64,000 nt of DNA from Sediminibacterium sp. (GTDB taxonomy: Bacteria; Bacteroidota; Bacteroidia; Chitinophagales; Chitinophagaceae): contig JAOASM010000050.1 of the NCBI GenBank assembly GCA_030158665.1, forward strand, positions 124,001 through 188,000. The letters are read 5' to 3'. Numbering within the stretch: the stretch's first letter is position 1; every line of letters starts with the position of its first letter. Under the pieces are notes generated by a model. The model did no database searches. It was given only the letters and a program-made list of their open reading frames with translations, and was not told the origin of the DNA. This document shows, piece by piece, positions 8,565-16,960 of this stretch. Position numbers and translations under genes: made by a program.

Positions 8565-9089
8565 TTATTCTGCAGCTGGTGTTTCGTCAGCAGCCGCTTC
8601 TGCAGCTGGTGCTTCAACTTCAGCAGGTGCTTCTTCAACTGCTACTTCAGCAACTGGTTCTGCAACTGGTTCAGCTACTTTCTTAACTACAGGTACATAC
8701 ACTTTTTTTGCAGCTTGTGCTTTTTTGTGTGCATCTGTTTTAGAAGCAATTGATGTTTCATGTTGTGCATACCAAGCTTCAAACTTAGTCATTGCAGTCG
8801 CATCATCAAATAAACCTAATTTAACTCCACGTAATAAGTGTTTTAAATAAAGTACTCCTTTGAAAGATAAAATTCTGCGAACGGTGTCAGTAGGTTGAGC
8901 ACCTTTGTTTAACCACTCTAAAGACTTTTGACGATCTAAATTGATTGTCGCTGGAACTGTTAAAGGATTGTAAGTACCAATTTTCTCGATGAATTTACCA
9001 TCTCTTGGTGCGCGTCCGTCAGCCACTACGATAAAGTAGAAAGGCCTTTTTTTACTACCATGACGCTGTAGTCTCATTTTTACTGCCAT
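8565..9089 (-). CDS. rpsP: 30S ribosomal protein S16 with Ala/Glu-rich C-terminal tail
   Basis: 174 residues, against about 80-90 in most bacteria. The S16 core is clear: [40 protein letters not shown] and [15 protein letters not shown]. From about residue 95 there is a Bacteroidota-style extension ending in a low-complexity Ala/Glu/Val/Pro tail (residues ~135-174). Such tails are common in this phylum and are probably disordered on the ribosome surface. A -7-like TACCTTTA on the minus strand at 9135-9142 may drive rpsP-rimM independently of ffh. Confidence 0.97.
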   Translation of the reverse strand: MAVKMRLQRHGSKKRPFYFIVVADGRAPRDGKFIEKIGTYNPLTVPATINLDRQKSLEWLNKGAQPTDTVRRILSFKGVLYLKHLLRGVKLGLFDDATAMTKFEAWYAQHETSIASKTDAHKKAQAAKKVYVPVVKKVAEPVAEPVAEVAVEEAPAEVEAPAAEAAADETPAAE

Positions 9090-9134
9090 TTTAAATAGAA
9101 ATTTATAGGCGTTAACAAATAGGGTTAATCGGTG

Positions 9135-9142
9135 TAAAGGTA
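9135..9142 (-). promoter_or_regulatory. Putative -7 box of rpsP (TACCTTTA on minus)
   Basis: Seven of eight matches to TAnnTTTG, in the 129-bp gap between the ffh stop and the rpsP start. Confidence 0.35.
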
Positions 9143-9218
9143 CTATAGTATGAGCAAATAGACAAGAAAACAGCTATTTGAATGCAAAAGTAATGATAAT
9201 CAATTGATTATAAATTAA

Positions 9219-10550
9219 TTACCTTTTCATTCCTGGCATTCTACCACCTAAGGCGCCACCTAAAGATTGCCCGTTCATCATCTTCATCATTTGTTTCATT
9301 TGGTCAAACTGTTTGATAAAGGCATTGATTTCAGCAATATCCTTTCCTGCCCCCTTAGCAATTCTTGCTTTTCTACTTGGAGTTAATGTGTCTGGATTTC
9401 TTCTTTCAATCAAAGTCATGGATTGAATAATCGCTTCTACTCCTTTGAATGCATCTTCTTTAATATCTACATCCTTAATACTCTTTCCCACGCCTGGGAT
9501 CATCCCCATTAAATCCTTTAGGTTACCCATCTTTTTTATCTGCTGTATCTGCGTTAAAAAGTCTTCGAAATCAAATTGATTTTTACGAATCTTCTTCTCT
9601 AATTTTTTTGCTTCTGCTTCATCAAATTGCGCTTGTGCTTTTTCCACCAATGATGTGATATCCCCCATCCCCAAGATTCTTTGTGCCATTCTCTCCGGAT
9701 AAAATACATCTAAGGTATCCATCTTCTCACCACTACTCATGAACTTAATCGGCTTGTTCACGGTATACTTAATTGACAATGCAGCACCACCTCTGGTATC
9801 GCCATCTAACTTTGTTAATACGACTCCTGTGAAATCTAGTCGATCATTGAAAGCCTTTGCAGTATTGACTGCATCCTGCCCTGTCATTGAATCCACCACA
9901 AATAAAATTTCTTGTGGTTGAATAGCAGATTTAATATTTGCCACTTCATTCATCATCACTTCATCCACTGCCAAACGGCCAGCGGTATCAATAATAATGA
10001 CATTTTTATTATTTTGTTTAGCATAAGCAATCGCGTTTTGTGCGATAGAAACAGCATCTTTATTTTCACGCTCTACAAAAATATCTACACCAATTTGTTC
10101 TGCTAATACAGTCAATTGATCCATTGCAGCTGGACGATAAATATCCGCAGCAACTAACAATGGAGATTTTTTTTGTGCTTTCAAATAAGTCGCCAATTTA
10201 CCCGAGAAGGTTGTTTTACCACTACCTTGTAAACCTGCCACTAAAATGATGGTTGGGTTTTTTGAAGTATCTAATAAACTAGCTTCTGAACCCATTAAAG
10301 CAGTCAATTCATCTTGCACGATTTTAACCATCAATTGGCCAGGACTAATTGCGTTGATTACTTTTTCTCCAACTGCTTTTTCTTTAATACTATCGGTAAA
10401 TTCTTTCGCGATTTTAAAGTTCACATCGGCATCCAATAAGGCCTTTCTGATATCCTTAAGGGTATTGGACACATTCAATTCATTGATGCGGGATTGTCCT
10501 TTTAGATGTTTAAACGCTGATTCTAATTTTTCGCTAAGTGCATTGAACAT
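9219..10550 (-). CDS. ffh: Signal recognition particle protein Ffh (SRP54)
   Basis: A 443-residue GTPase that binds 4.5S RNA and signal sequences and docks with FtsY. The N domain is followed by the G domain: P-loop GLQGSGKTTFSGKLA (around residue 105), DTAGRLAVD and TKLDGDTRGGAALS. The M domain (from about residue 295) holds the RNA-binding SRKARIAKGAG and ends Met-rich (QMKQMMKMMNGQ). It is upstream of rpsP and rimM on the same strand, a common order. Confidence 0.98.
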   Translation of the reverse strand: MFNALSEKLESAFKHLKGQSRINELNVSNTLKDIRKALLDADVNFKIAKEFTDSIKEKAVGEKVINAISPGQLMVKIVQDELTALMGSEASLLDTSKNPTIILVAGLQGSGKTTFSGKLATYLKAQKKSPLLVAADIYRPAAMDQLTVLAEQIGVDIFVERENKDAVSIAQNAIAYAKQNNKNVIIIDTAGRLAVDEVMMNEVANIKSAIQPQEILFVVDSMTGQDAVNTAKAFNDRLDFTGVVLTKLDGDTRGGAALSIKYTVNKPIKFMSSGEKMDTLDVFYPERMAQRILGMGDITSLVEKAQAQFDEAEAKKLEKKIRKNQFDFEDFLTQIQQIKKMGNLKDLMGMIPGVGKSIKDVDIKEDAFKGVEAIIQSMTLIERRNPDTLTPSRKARIAKGAGKDIAEINAFIKQFDQMKQMMKMMNGQSLGGALGGRMPGMKR

Positions 10551-10570
10551 ATGAGAGTCTTTATAGTTTG

Positions 10571-10578
10571 CAAAGATA
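10571..10578 (-). promoter_or_regulatory. -7 promoter box of ffh (TATCTTTG on minus)
   Basis: An exact TAnnTTTG on the minus strand, 20 nt before the ffh ATG. The rest of the 270-bp gap to the divergent gene at 10821 is AT-rich and shows no other feature I can support. Confidence 0.55.
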
Positions 10579-10820
10579 AGTCAACAAAGGCTGTGAAAAT
10601 CAGGTCTTTTTATGTCAGATTTGAGTCATTTTATATCCAGTTGAGATTTTAAAAATTAGGTCTAATTAATTGATTATCAATATAAATAGAGCAGATTGGT
10701 CTCTGTTTTTTAAAGTCTTTACAGTTTGTTAACGAATTAAGTGCTAAAAATACTTGGAAGCAAGCATTTATTTAATATTATTGCATCTAACGAACCCTTT
10801 TATTAGGGTATATTGATATT

Positions 10821-11204
10821 ATGAGTAAGAAACAATTATTTACACTTGAATTTCCGGTTAGATGTTCTCCAGCAATTTTATTTGAATTCCTTTCCACTGC
10901 GTCAGGTTTACAAGAATGGTTTGCTGACAGAGTGGACGAATGGGAGAATGTGTTCAGTTTTTCATGGAATGGCGGCACACCTGATAAAGCAGAGATTTTA
11001 GATCAAGAAGAAAATAAATTCATTCGTTTTAGATGGTTACACAGCGAAAAGAATGAGTATTTTGAATTTTGTATTGAAAAAACAGAGATTTCAAATCAAA
11101 CTGTATTGATAATCAAAGATTTCGCTGAAAAAAATGAAATCAAAGACCAAAGTCAACTTTGGGGTTATCAAATCAAAGAGCTATTTCATAGAATAGGTAG
11201 CTAG
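10821..11204 (+). CDS. START-like domain protein (SRPBCC fold)
   Basis: A 127-residue protein with no signal peptide. KKQLFTLEFPVRCSPAILFE, TASGLQEWFADRVD, FSFSWNGGTPDKAEIL and a final helix (WGYQIKELFHRIGS) match the small START-like family common in Bacteroidota (helix-grip ligand-binding fold). It is soluble and probably binds a hydrophobic ligand; no substrate is known. It lies 10 bp before the lptF/G-type gene and may share its transcript. Confidence 0.8.
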   Translation: MSKKQLFTLEFPVRCSPAILFEFLSTASGLQEWFADRVDEWENVFSFSWNGGTPDKAEILDQEENKFIRFRWLHSEKNEYFEFCIEKTEISNQTVLIIKDFAEKNEIKDQSQLWGYQIKELFHRIGS

Positions 11205-11214
11205 TACTACAATT

Positions 11215-12639
11215 TTGTTCAAAAAATTAGACATACTAATTCTCAGGGCTTTCATAGGACCCTTTTTGGCAGCATTGACTATTTCGATCTTCGTGCTGAC
11301 CATGCAATTCTTTTGGCTATACATTGACGACTTAGTTGGAAAAGGCTTAGACACATTCATCATCTTGAAATTAGTAGGTCTGGTTTCGGTAAGTATGTTA
11401 ACTACAGCTATACCGCTGGCATTGCTTTTTTCTTCCATCATGACCTTTGGTAATCTTGGAGAAAGCTTTGAATTAATCGCCATTAAGTCTGCAGGTATTC
11501 CGTTAATACGGTTCATGCGCCCACTTTTTATTTTTGCTATCTTCCTCGCTGGCATCGCTTTTTTATTGGCCAACAATATTATTCCTGTTTCGCAAATGCG
11601 CTTAACTACTTTAAAGTATGAAATCATTGTATCTAAACCTGCGATCGATTTAAAGGAAGGTGTTTTTTATGATAAGATAGATGGCTATGTCATTAAATTA
11701 GGGAAAAAAGAGTCGAATGATAGTGTGATTAGAGATATCGTAATTTTTGAAAAGCGATTTGGATTGCAAGATAATATGATCATGGCAAAGTCAGGTGTGA
11801 TGAGGGTTACACCGGATAAGAAGTTTTTAGAATTCATCTTGTACAATGGCTGGCGTTATCAAGAAAAAGGATACCGTGCCACCACCAATACTGAATTTAC
11901 AAGACTCAATTTTAAAGAATATAAAAAGGTTTTTGATCTCAAGACTTTTCAAATGAATAAAACTTCGGATGTGATCTATGATCCGAAAATGTTAAGTGTA
12001 AGGCAATTAGAGAAAGCCATTGACTCCATCCAGTCGATGGATAGTTTTTTTATTAAAAAAGCGACAACAGAAGTCTACCCTTATTTGAAGTTTATGCTAT
12101 TTAAAGATAGCGTTAGCCTTTTCAAAAAAGCGAAAGTAGCTCCCGTGAAAAAAATGGATGATATTATACAACCTGCTGAAAGAATGATTATTTCAGAGGC
12201 GGTGGGGTATCAATTTTCCTCACTACAAAATAACCTAGCGACATTAGCCAGTATTTATAATGAGCAACAACATTCTAGCACCATGCACGCAATTGAATGG
12301 CATCGAAAGTTCACCCTTTCTTTTGCATGTATTGTTTTGTTTTTAATTGGTGCACCACTTGGTTCTATCATTAGAAAAGGAGGCTTGGGTACACCAATGG
12401 TTTCTGCTATTGCCTTTTTTGTCGTCTTTTTCTTACTCAACAATTTTGGAGAAAAACTAGCTAAGTCTGGACAATGGTCAGTCTATGCTGGAATGTGGTT
12501 ATCAAGCCTATTTTTAATCCCTGTAGGTCTATTCTTAACTTATAAGGCGATGCGTGATTCACAGTTGTTCAATCAGGAATTTTACTACCGATTTTTACAG
12601 CCAATTAAAGTAACTTTACAGAAGTACTTTAAAAAATAA
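11215..12639 (+). CDS. LptF/LptG-type (YjgP/YjgQ) permease
   Basis: A 474-residue inner-membrane component of the lipopolysaccharide export ABC transporter. The N-terminal helices include DILILRAFIGPFLAALTIS and VSMLTTAIPLALLFSSIMTF, followed by FGNLGESFELIAIKSAGIPL, the LptF/G coupling-helix signature. The middle is a periplasmic beta domain, and three helices form the C-terminus (LSFACIVLFLIGAPLGSIIR). The start is a TTG at 11215; no ATG occurs until inside helix 1. No lptB or lptA is adjacent. Confidence 0.9.
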   Translation: MFKKLDILILRAFIGPFLAALTISIFVLTMQFFWLYIDDLVGKGLDTFIILKLVGLVSVSMLTTAIPLALLFSSIMTFGNLGESFELIAIKSAGIPLIRFMRPLFIFAIFLAGIAFLLANNIIPVSQMRLTTLKYEIIVSKPAIDLKEGVFYDKIDGYVIKLGKKESNDSVIRDIVIFEKRFGLQDNMIMAKSGVMRVTPDKKFLEFILYNGWRYQEKGYRATTNTEFTRLNFKEYKKVFDLKTFQMNKTSDVIYDPKMLSVRQLEKAIDSIQSMDSFFIKKATTEVYPYLKFMLFKDSVSLFKKAKVAPVKKMDDIIQPAERMIISEAVGYQFSSLQNNLATLASIYNEQQHSSTMHAIEWHRKFTLSFACIVLFLIGAPLGSIIRKGGLGTPMVSAIAFFVVFFLLNNFGEKLAKSGQWSVYAGMWLSSLFLIPVGLFLTYKAMRDSQLFNQEFYYRFLQPIKVTLQKYFKK

Positions 12640-12643
12640 TCCT

Positions 12644-13378
12644 ATGTCAACTTCATCCAACAGTAGACGTCAGTTCATCAAACAAACTGGCAAAGCGAGT
12701 ATTGCATTAGCTAGCATGCCTCTTATTCACACGCTAGGAGGAATGCAATTGAATCAGGAAATTAATTTTATACAACAACCCCTTCCATACGCTTACAATG
12801 CATTAGAGCCGTTTATTGATGCAATGACCATGGAGATTCATCATACAAAGCATGCAGCTGGATATACAAAGAATTTAAATGACGCCTGTGTCGCAGAAAA
12901 AGTGGACACAAAAAATACTCCAATCACAAATTTGTTGGCATCCATCTCCAAGTATTCTTTGAAGATGCGCAATAATGCAGGTGGTCATTACAATCACGAA
13001 TTGTTTTGGCAATCTATGCAACCTGCTCCTGCTTCAATACCAACTGGCAATCTTACAAAAGCCATAGAAAAATCATTCGGCAGTTTTGCTGATTTTCAAA
13101 AAGCATTTTCAGAAGCTGCAAAAAATAGATTTGGTAGTGGCTGGGCATGGCTTATTGTGAACACGAAAAATGAATTAGCCATCTGCTCTACACCCAATCA
13201 AGACAACCCATTGATGGATGTGGCAGAAACAAAAGGATTCCCATTATTAGGATTAGATGTTTGGGAACACGCCTACTATTTGAAATATCAAAATAAGAGA
13301 GCCGATTATATATCCAATTGGTGGAATCTTGTCAATTGGAAATTTGTCGAAGAAAGATTCAATGCATTCAAGTTTTAA
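12644..13378 (+). CDS. Fe/Mn superoxide dismutase with Tat signal
   Basis: 244 residues. An N-terminal twin-arginine signal (SRRQFIKQ at residues 7-14, then a hydrophobic stretch to about residue 34) predicts folded export to the periplasm. The SOD part starts INFIQQPLPYAYNALEP. The metal ligands are His66 (MEIHHTKH), His118 (NNAGGHYNHELFW), Asp205 and His209 (LLGLDVWEHAYY). It converts superoxide to peroxide and oxygen. Iron versus manganese use cannot be decided by eye. It lies 4 bp after the permease gene. Confidence 0.95.
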   Translation: MSTSSNSRRQFIKQTGKASIALASMPLIHTLGGMQLNQEINFIQQPLPYAYNALEPFIDAMTMEIHHTKHAAGYTKNLNDACVAEKVDTKNTPITNLLASISKYSLKMRNNAGGHYNHELFWQSMQPAPASIPTGNLTKAIEKSFGSFADFQKAFSEAAKNRFGSGWAWLIVNTKNELAICSTPNQDNPLMDVAETKGFPLLGLDVWEHAYYLKYQNKRADYISNWWNLVNWKFVEERFNAFKF

Positions 13379-13398
13379 TCCACTTATAATTTATCACC

Positions 13399-14382
13399 TT
13401 GCAAGCAGCTAAACAGAATTTAAAAATACAGTTTTATGTCACTTCACTTAGTGTCGTGCTTTTTGTATTAAAATTTGTCGCGTATTTCATGACCCACTCT
13501 CTATCTGTCTTATCAGACGCCTTAGAGAGCATTGTCAATGTTTTGGCTGGCGCAATCGGATTGTATAGTTTGTATGTGGCTTCTAAGCCGAAAGATAAAG
13601 AGCACCCTTATGGACACGGAAAAGCTGAGTTTATTTCCGCTGCATTTGAAGGAAGTTTAATCATTACTGCTGGATTAATTATTTTCTATGAAGCAATCGA
13701 TGCCTTCTTTCATCCAACAGAATTACATAGTCTAGATAATGGTATATGGGTACTATTGACAACTGCATTTCTAAATTTATTTGCTGGTTTGATTGCAAAA
13801 AAAATGGGTAAGAAAAACAAATCACTTGCATTGGTGTCTAGCGGGCAGCATTTGGTGTTAGATAGCTTTACCACTTTTGCTGTTACCATCGGCATTGGCA
13901 TTGTTTTGTTAACCAATATTACTGGTATTGATGCAGCATTGGCCATTTTAATGAGTTTTTGGATCATCTACAATGGGTATCAAATTATTAGGGCTTCTTT
14001 AGCTGGAATTATGGACGAAGCTGACTTGGCTTTACTTGAAGAAGTCATAGTAGAATTGAATAAAAACAGGAACGTAAACTGGGTGGACTTACATAATTTA
14101 CGCGTGATTAAATACGGCAGTTTAATGCACATCGATTGTCATTTAACTGTACCATGGTATTTAAACGTAAACGAAGCACACCAGGTAGTAGAAGACTTTA
14201 CCAATTTAATAAAAAATAAATTTGGTGCTAGTATCGAATTTTTTGTACACACCGACGGCTGCATGCCTTATAGTTGCCCTATCTGTTCAGCACAAGATTG
14301 CCGACAAAGAAAAGCACCTTTTGAACAAAAATTAGATTGGAATATTGAAAATGTATTATCAGATTTAAAACATCAATTATAA
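13399..14382 (+). CDS. Cation diffusion facilitator (CDF) metal efflux transporter
   Basis: 327 residues with about six membrane helices. SDALESIVNVLAGAIGL carries the first metal-site Asp (40), and KEHPYGHGKAEFISAAFEG is the CDF signature. The second half-site is in HLVLDSFTTFAVTIG. The cytoplasmic C-terminal domain ends in a Cys-rich tail (CMPYSCPICSAQDCRQ) that could bind metal. The likely role is H+-coupled export of Zn2+, Fe2+ or similar. The start is TTG at 13399, just before helix 1. It follows the superoxide dismutase by 20 bp, which suggests metal or oxidative-stress context. Confidence 0.93.
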   Translation: MQAAKQNLKIQFYVTSLSVVLFVLKFVAYFMTHSLSVLSDALESIVNVLAGAIGLYSLYVASKPKDKEHPYGHGKAEFISAAFEGSLIITAGLIIFYEAIDAFFHPTELHSLDNGIWVLLTTAFLNLFAGLIAKKMGKKNKSLALVSSGQHLVLDSFTTFAVTIGIGIVLLTNITGIDAALAILMSFWIIYNGYQIIRASLAGIMDEADLALLEEVIVELNKNRNVNWVDLHNLRVIKYGSLMHIDCHLTVPWYLNVNEAHQVVEDFTNLIKNKFGASIEFFVHTDGCMPYSCPICSAQDCRQRKAPFEQKLDWNIENVLSDLKHQL

Positions 14383-14396
14383 AAAATTAGCAGATT

Positions 14397-15764
14397 ATGA
14401 ACGAATGGAAAGTTTTTCAAGAAGCAAATAAAGATCGTTTTTTAACAGAATTATTAGATTTATTACGCATACCAAGTGTAAGTGCCAAATCGGAACACAA
14501 TGAAGACATGCAAGCATGCGCTAAAGCAGTTGCGAAATCATTGACAGATGCAGGTGCACAAGTCGCTACCATCTATGAAACAGAAGGACATCCTATTGTA
14601 TATGGTGAGATCATCGTTGATCCTAGCTTCCCAACTGTATTGGTTTATGGACACTATGATGTTCAACCTGCAGATCCATTAGAACTTTGGAATAGCGGGC
14701 CTTTTGATCCAACCATCATTGATGGCAAAATTTTTGCTCGAGGTGCTTGTGACGATAAAGGACAATTTTATATGCATGTAAAGGCATTGGAGATGATGAC
14801 TAAGACCAATACTATGTGCACCAATATCAAATTTGTGATTGAAGGTGAAGAGGAAATCGGAAGTCCAAACTTAGCGAGCTTTGTTAAAGCGAATAAAGCA
14901 TTACTTAAAGCAGATGTGATTTTAATTAGTGATACTGCTATGATTAGCATGGACAATCCTTCTATAGACATTGGCGTAAGAGGATTGAGTTATATAGAGG
15001 TAGAAGTAACTGGACCAAATAGAGATTTACATAGTGGCGTTTATGGTGGTGCTGTAGCCAATCCAATCACGATTTTGTCAAAAATGATAGCATCTTGCCA
15101 CGACGAAAATAACCATATCACCATTCCTGGATTTTACGACGGCGTGATTGAATCTAGTGCTGCTGAAAGAGCTAAAATGGCAGAAGCGCCATTTGATGAA
15201 AAAGAGTTTATGCAAGATCTAGGTATTGCGAATACATGGGGCGAAAAAGGATATAGTACAAACGAAAGGACCGGCATTAGACCAACTCTAGAAGTCAATG
15301 GAATTTGGGGTGGCTATACAGGTGAAGGTGCTAAAACTGTTTTACCTTCTAAAGCCTTCGCTAAAATTTCTTGCAGATTGGTGCCGAATCAATCTTCTAA
15401 AGTAATCACCGAAAAAGTGTTGAATTATTTTAAATCCATCGCACCTGATTGTGTTACTGTATCTGCTTTTGAACACCATGGTGGAGAACCTTATATCACG
15501 CCAATTGACTCTCACGAATACCAGAGCGCAGCAAAAGCCATTGCAACCACATTTGGCAAAGAACCAATTCCAGTTCGTGGTGGTGGTAGTATCCCAATTT
15601 GTTCTTTGTTTGAACAAGAGCTTGGTTTAAAGATCGTGTTCATGGGATTCGGCTTAGATAGTGATAATTTGCATAGCCCTAATGAAAAATATGATATCGT
15701 GAATTTCTATAAAGGCATTGAAACCATTCCTTATTTCCATCAATTTTTTGCAGAGAAAAAATAA
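14397..15764 (+). CDS. M20-family dipeptidase
   Basis: 455 residues of the M20/M28 zinc peptidase class. The metal and catalytic motifs are LVYGHYDVQPADP, ARGACDDKGQFYMHVKALE, IEGEEEIGSPNL and the final GLDSDNLHSPNEKYDI. The dimerisation domain contains the YIEVEVTGPNRDLHSGVYGG signature of the CNDP-like dipeptidase branch. It is probably cytoplasmic, hydrolysing dipeptides. It sits 14 bp after the CDF gene and 6 bp before the S4 protein. Confidence 0.94.
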   Translation: MNEWKVFQEANKDRFLTELLDLLRIPSVSAKSEHNEDMQACAKAVAKSLTDAGAQVATIYETEGHPIVYGEIIVDPSFPTVLVYGHYDVQPADPLELWNSGPFDPTIIDGKIFARGACDDKGQFYMHVKALEMMTKTNTMCTNIKFVIEGEEEIGSPNLASFVKANKALLKADVILISDTAMISMDNPSIDIGVRGLSYIEVEVTGPNRDLHSGVYGGAVANPITILSKMIASCHDENNHITIPGFYDGVIESSAAERAKMAEAPFDEKEFMQDLGIANTWGEKGYSTNERTGIRPTLEVNGIWGGYTGEGAKTVLPSKAFAKISCRLVPNQSSKVITEKVLNYFKSIAPDCVTVSAFEHHGGEPYITPIDSHEYQSAAKAIATTFGKEPIPVRGGGSIPICSLFEQELGLKIVFMGFGLDSDNLHSPNEKYDIVNFYKGIETIPYFHQFFAEKK

Positions 15765-15770
15765 GGAATC

Positions 15771-16166
15771 ATGTCTACGCCAGAAGTAAAGAAAGAAAAA
15801 CTTAGACTCGATAAGTACTTGTGGTCAATTCGTGTTTTTAAGTCAAGAAGCCTTGCCACAGAAGCAATTGAAAAAGGCCGTGTCAAACTAAAAGGAGAAA
15901 ATGTAAAAGCTTCTCGAAATGTCGTCATCGGTGATATTTATGAAGCTAGGACAGAGCATAAAAACTGGGTCTTAAAAGTAACTCAACTTTTAGATGGTCG
16001 ACTTGCTTATGCAGAAGCCATCAAATATTACGAGGACCTAACACCTGTTGAGGAATTAGAAAGAGTAAGGCAAGTGGCAGCCACATTTCAAACTGGAAAG
16101 CGTTTGAGCAAAATTGGAAGACCCACTAAAAAGAACCGTCGAGATTTAGGCGATTTTTTGGACTAA
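15771..16166 (+). CDS. S4-domain RNA-binding protein (Hsp15-like)
   Basis: A 131-residue protein. KLRLDKYLWSIRVFKSRSLA followed by EAIEKGRVKLKGENVKASR is an S4 domain of the Hsp15/YrfH type. A basic tail follows (TGKRLSKIGRPTKKNRRDL). Hsp15 binds 50S subunits carrying stalled nascent chains; the same role here is inference. It lies 19 bp before trmD. Confidence 0.9.
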   Translation: MSTPEVKKEKLRLDKYLWSIRVFKSRSLATEAIEKGRVKLKGENVKASRNVVIGDIYEARTEHKNWVLKVTQLLDGRLAYAEAIKYYEDLTPVEELERVRQVAATFQTGKRLSKIGRPTKKNRRDLGDFLD

Positions 16167-16173
16167 TCTCGAT

Positions 16174-16181
16174 TATCTTTG
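16174..16181 (+). promoter_or_regulatory. -7 promoter box of trmD (TATCTTTG)
   Basis: An exact TAnnTTTG four bases before the trmD ATG, in the 19-bp gap. It predicts a leaderless or nearly leaderless trmD mRNA. Confidence 0.6.
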
Positions 16182-16185
16182 TGCC

Positions 16186-16869
16186 ATGACCATTGAAATT
16201 CTAACTGTACTTCCAGAGCTACTTGAAAGCCCATTCGCGCATAGCATCATGAAACGTGCACAAGAGCGTGGGCATCTTCAAATTAAATTACATCAGTTAA
16301 GGAACTGGGCGATTAACAAGCATGGACAGGTTGATGATTACCAATATGGAGGCGGCGCAGGTATGGTGATTATGTGTGAGCCATTGGCCAATGCAATTGA
16401 TGACTTACAAAAAGAAGGTGGCGCATTTGATGAAATCATTTTCGTCACACCTGATGGCAAAAGATTCGAGCAAAAAGACGCGAATACTTTATCCTTAAAA
16501 AATAGAATTCTCATTATTTGCGGACATTATAAGGGCATTGATCAAAGAATAAGAGATGTATATGTCACACAAGAAATCTCGATTGGAGATTATGTATTGA
16601 GTGGAGGAGAATTAGCAGCTGCAGTCATTGTAGACGCGGTGGGCAGACTGATTCCGGGTGTATTAAATGATGAAACCTCTGCTTTAACTGATTCTTTTCA
16701 AGATAATTTATTGGCGCCTCCAGTGTATTCTAGACCAGCAGATTTTAGAGGTCTAACAGTGCCGCCAGTATTACTTCAGGGTGACCCTAAAAAAGTTGAA
16801 ATATGGAGGTCTGAACAAGCCTTGAATAGAACAAAAAAAAGACGTCCAGATTTACTTGATCGTGATTAA
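16186..16869 (+). CDS. trmD: tRNA (guanine37-N1)-methyltransferase
   Basis: A 227-residue SPOUT methyltransferase, SAM-dependent, making m1G37. It starts MTIEILTVLPELLESPFAHS. The knot region contains YGGGAGMVIMCEPL, IICGHYKGIDQRIRD and EISIGDYVLSGGELAA. The C-terminus has the tRNA-binding PPVLLQGDPKKVEIWR. In many bacteria trmD is in the rpsP-rimM operon; here it is about 7.7 kb away on the opposite strand, with its own promoter box. Confidence 0.98.
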   Translation: MTIEILTVLPELLESPFAHSIMKRAQERGHLQIKLHQLRNWAINKHGQVDDYQYGGGAGMVIMCEPLANAIDDLQKEGGAFDEIIFVTPDGKRFEQKDANTLSLKNRILIICGHYKGIDQRIRDVYVTQEISIGDYVLSGGELAAAVIVDAVGRLIPGVLNDETSALTDSFQDNLLAPPVYSRPADFRGLTVPPVLLQGDPKKVEIWRSEQALNRTKKRRPDLLDRD

Positions 16870-16960
16870 AACGCCATTTAACCCTTTTATTGTCAACTTG
16901 TAACAAAGTTGCCCCATCTTACGTCTAAGTTGTAGATATTTGAGAATCTAATATGCCTTC

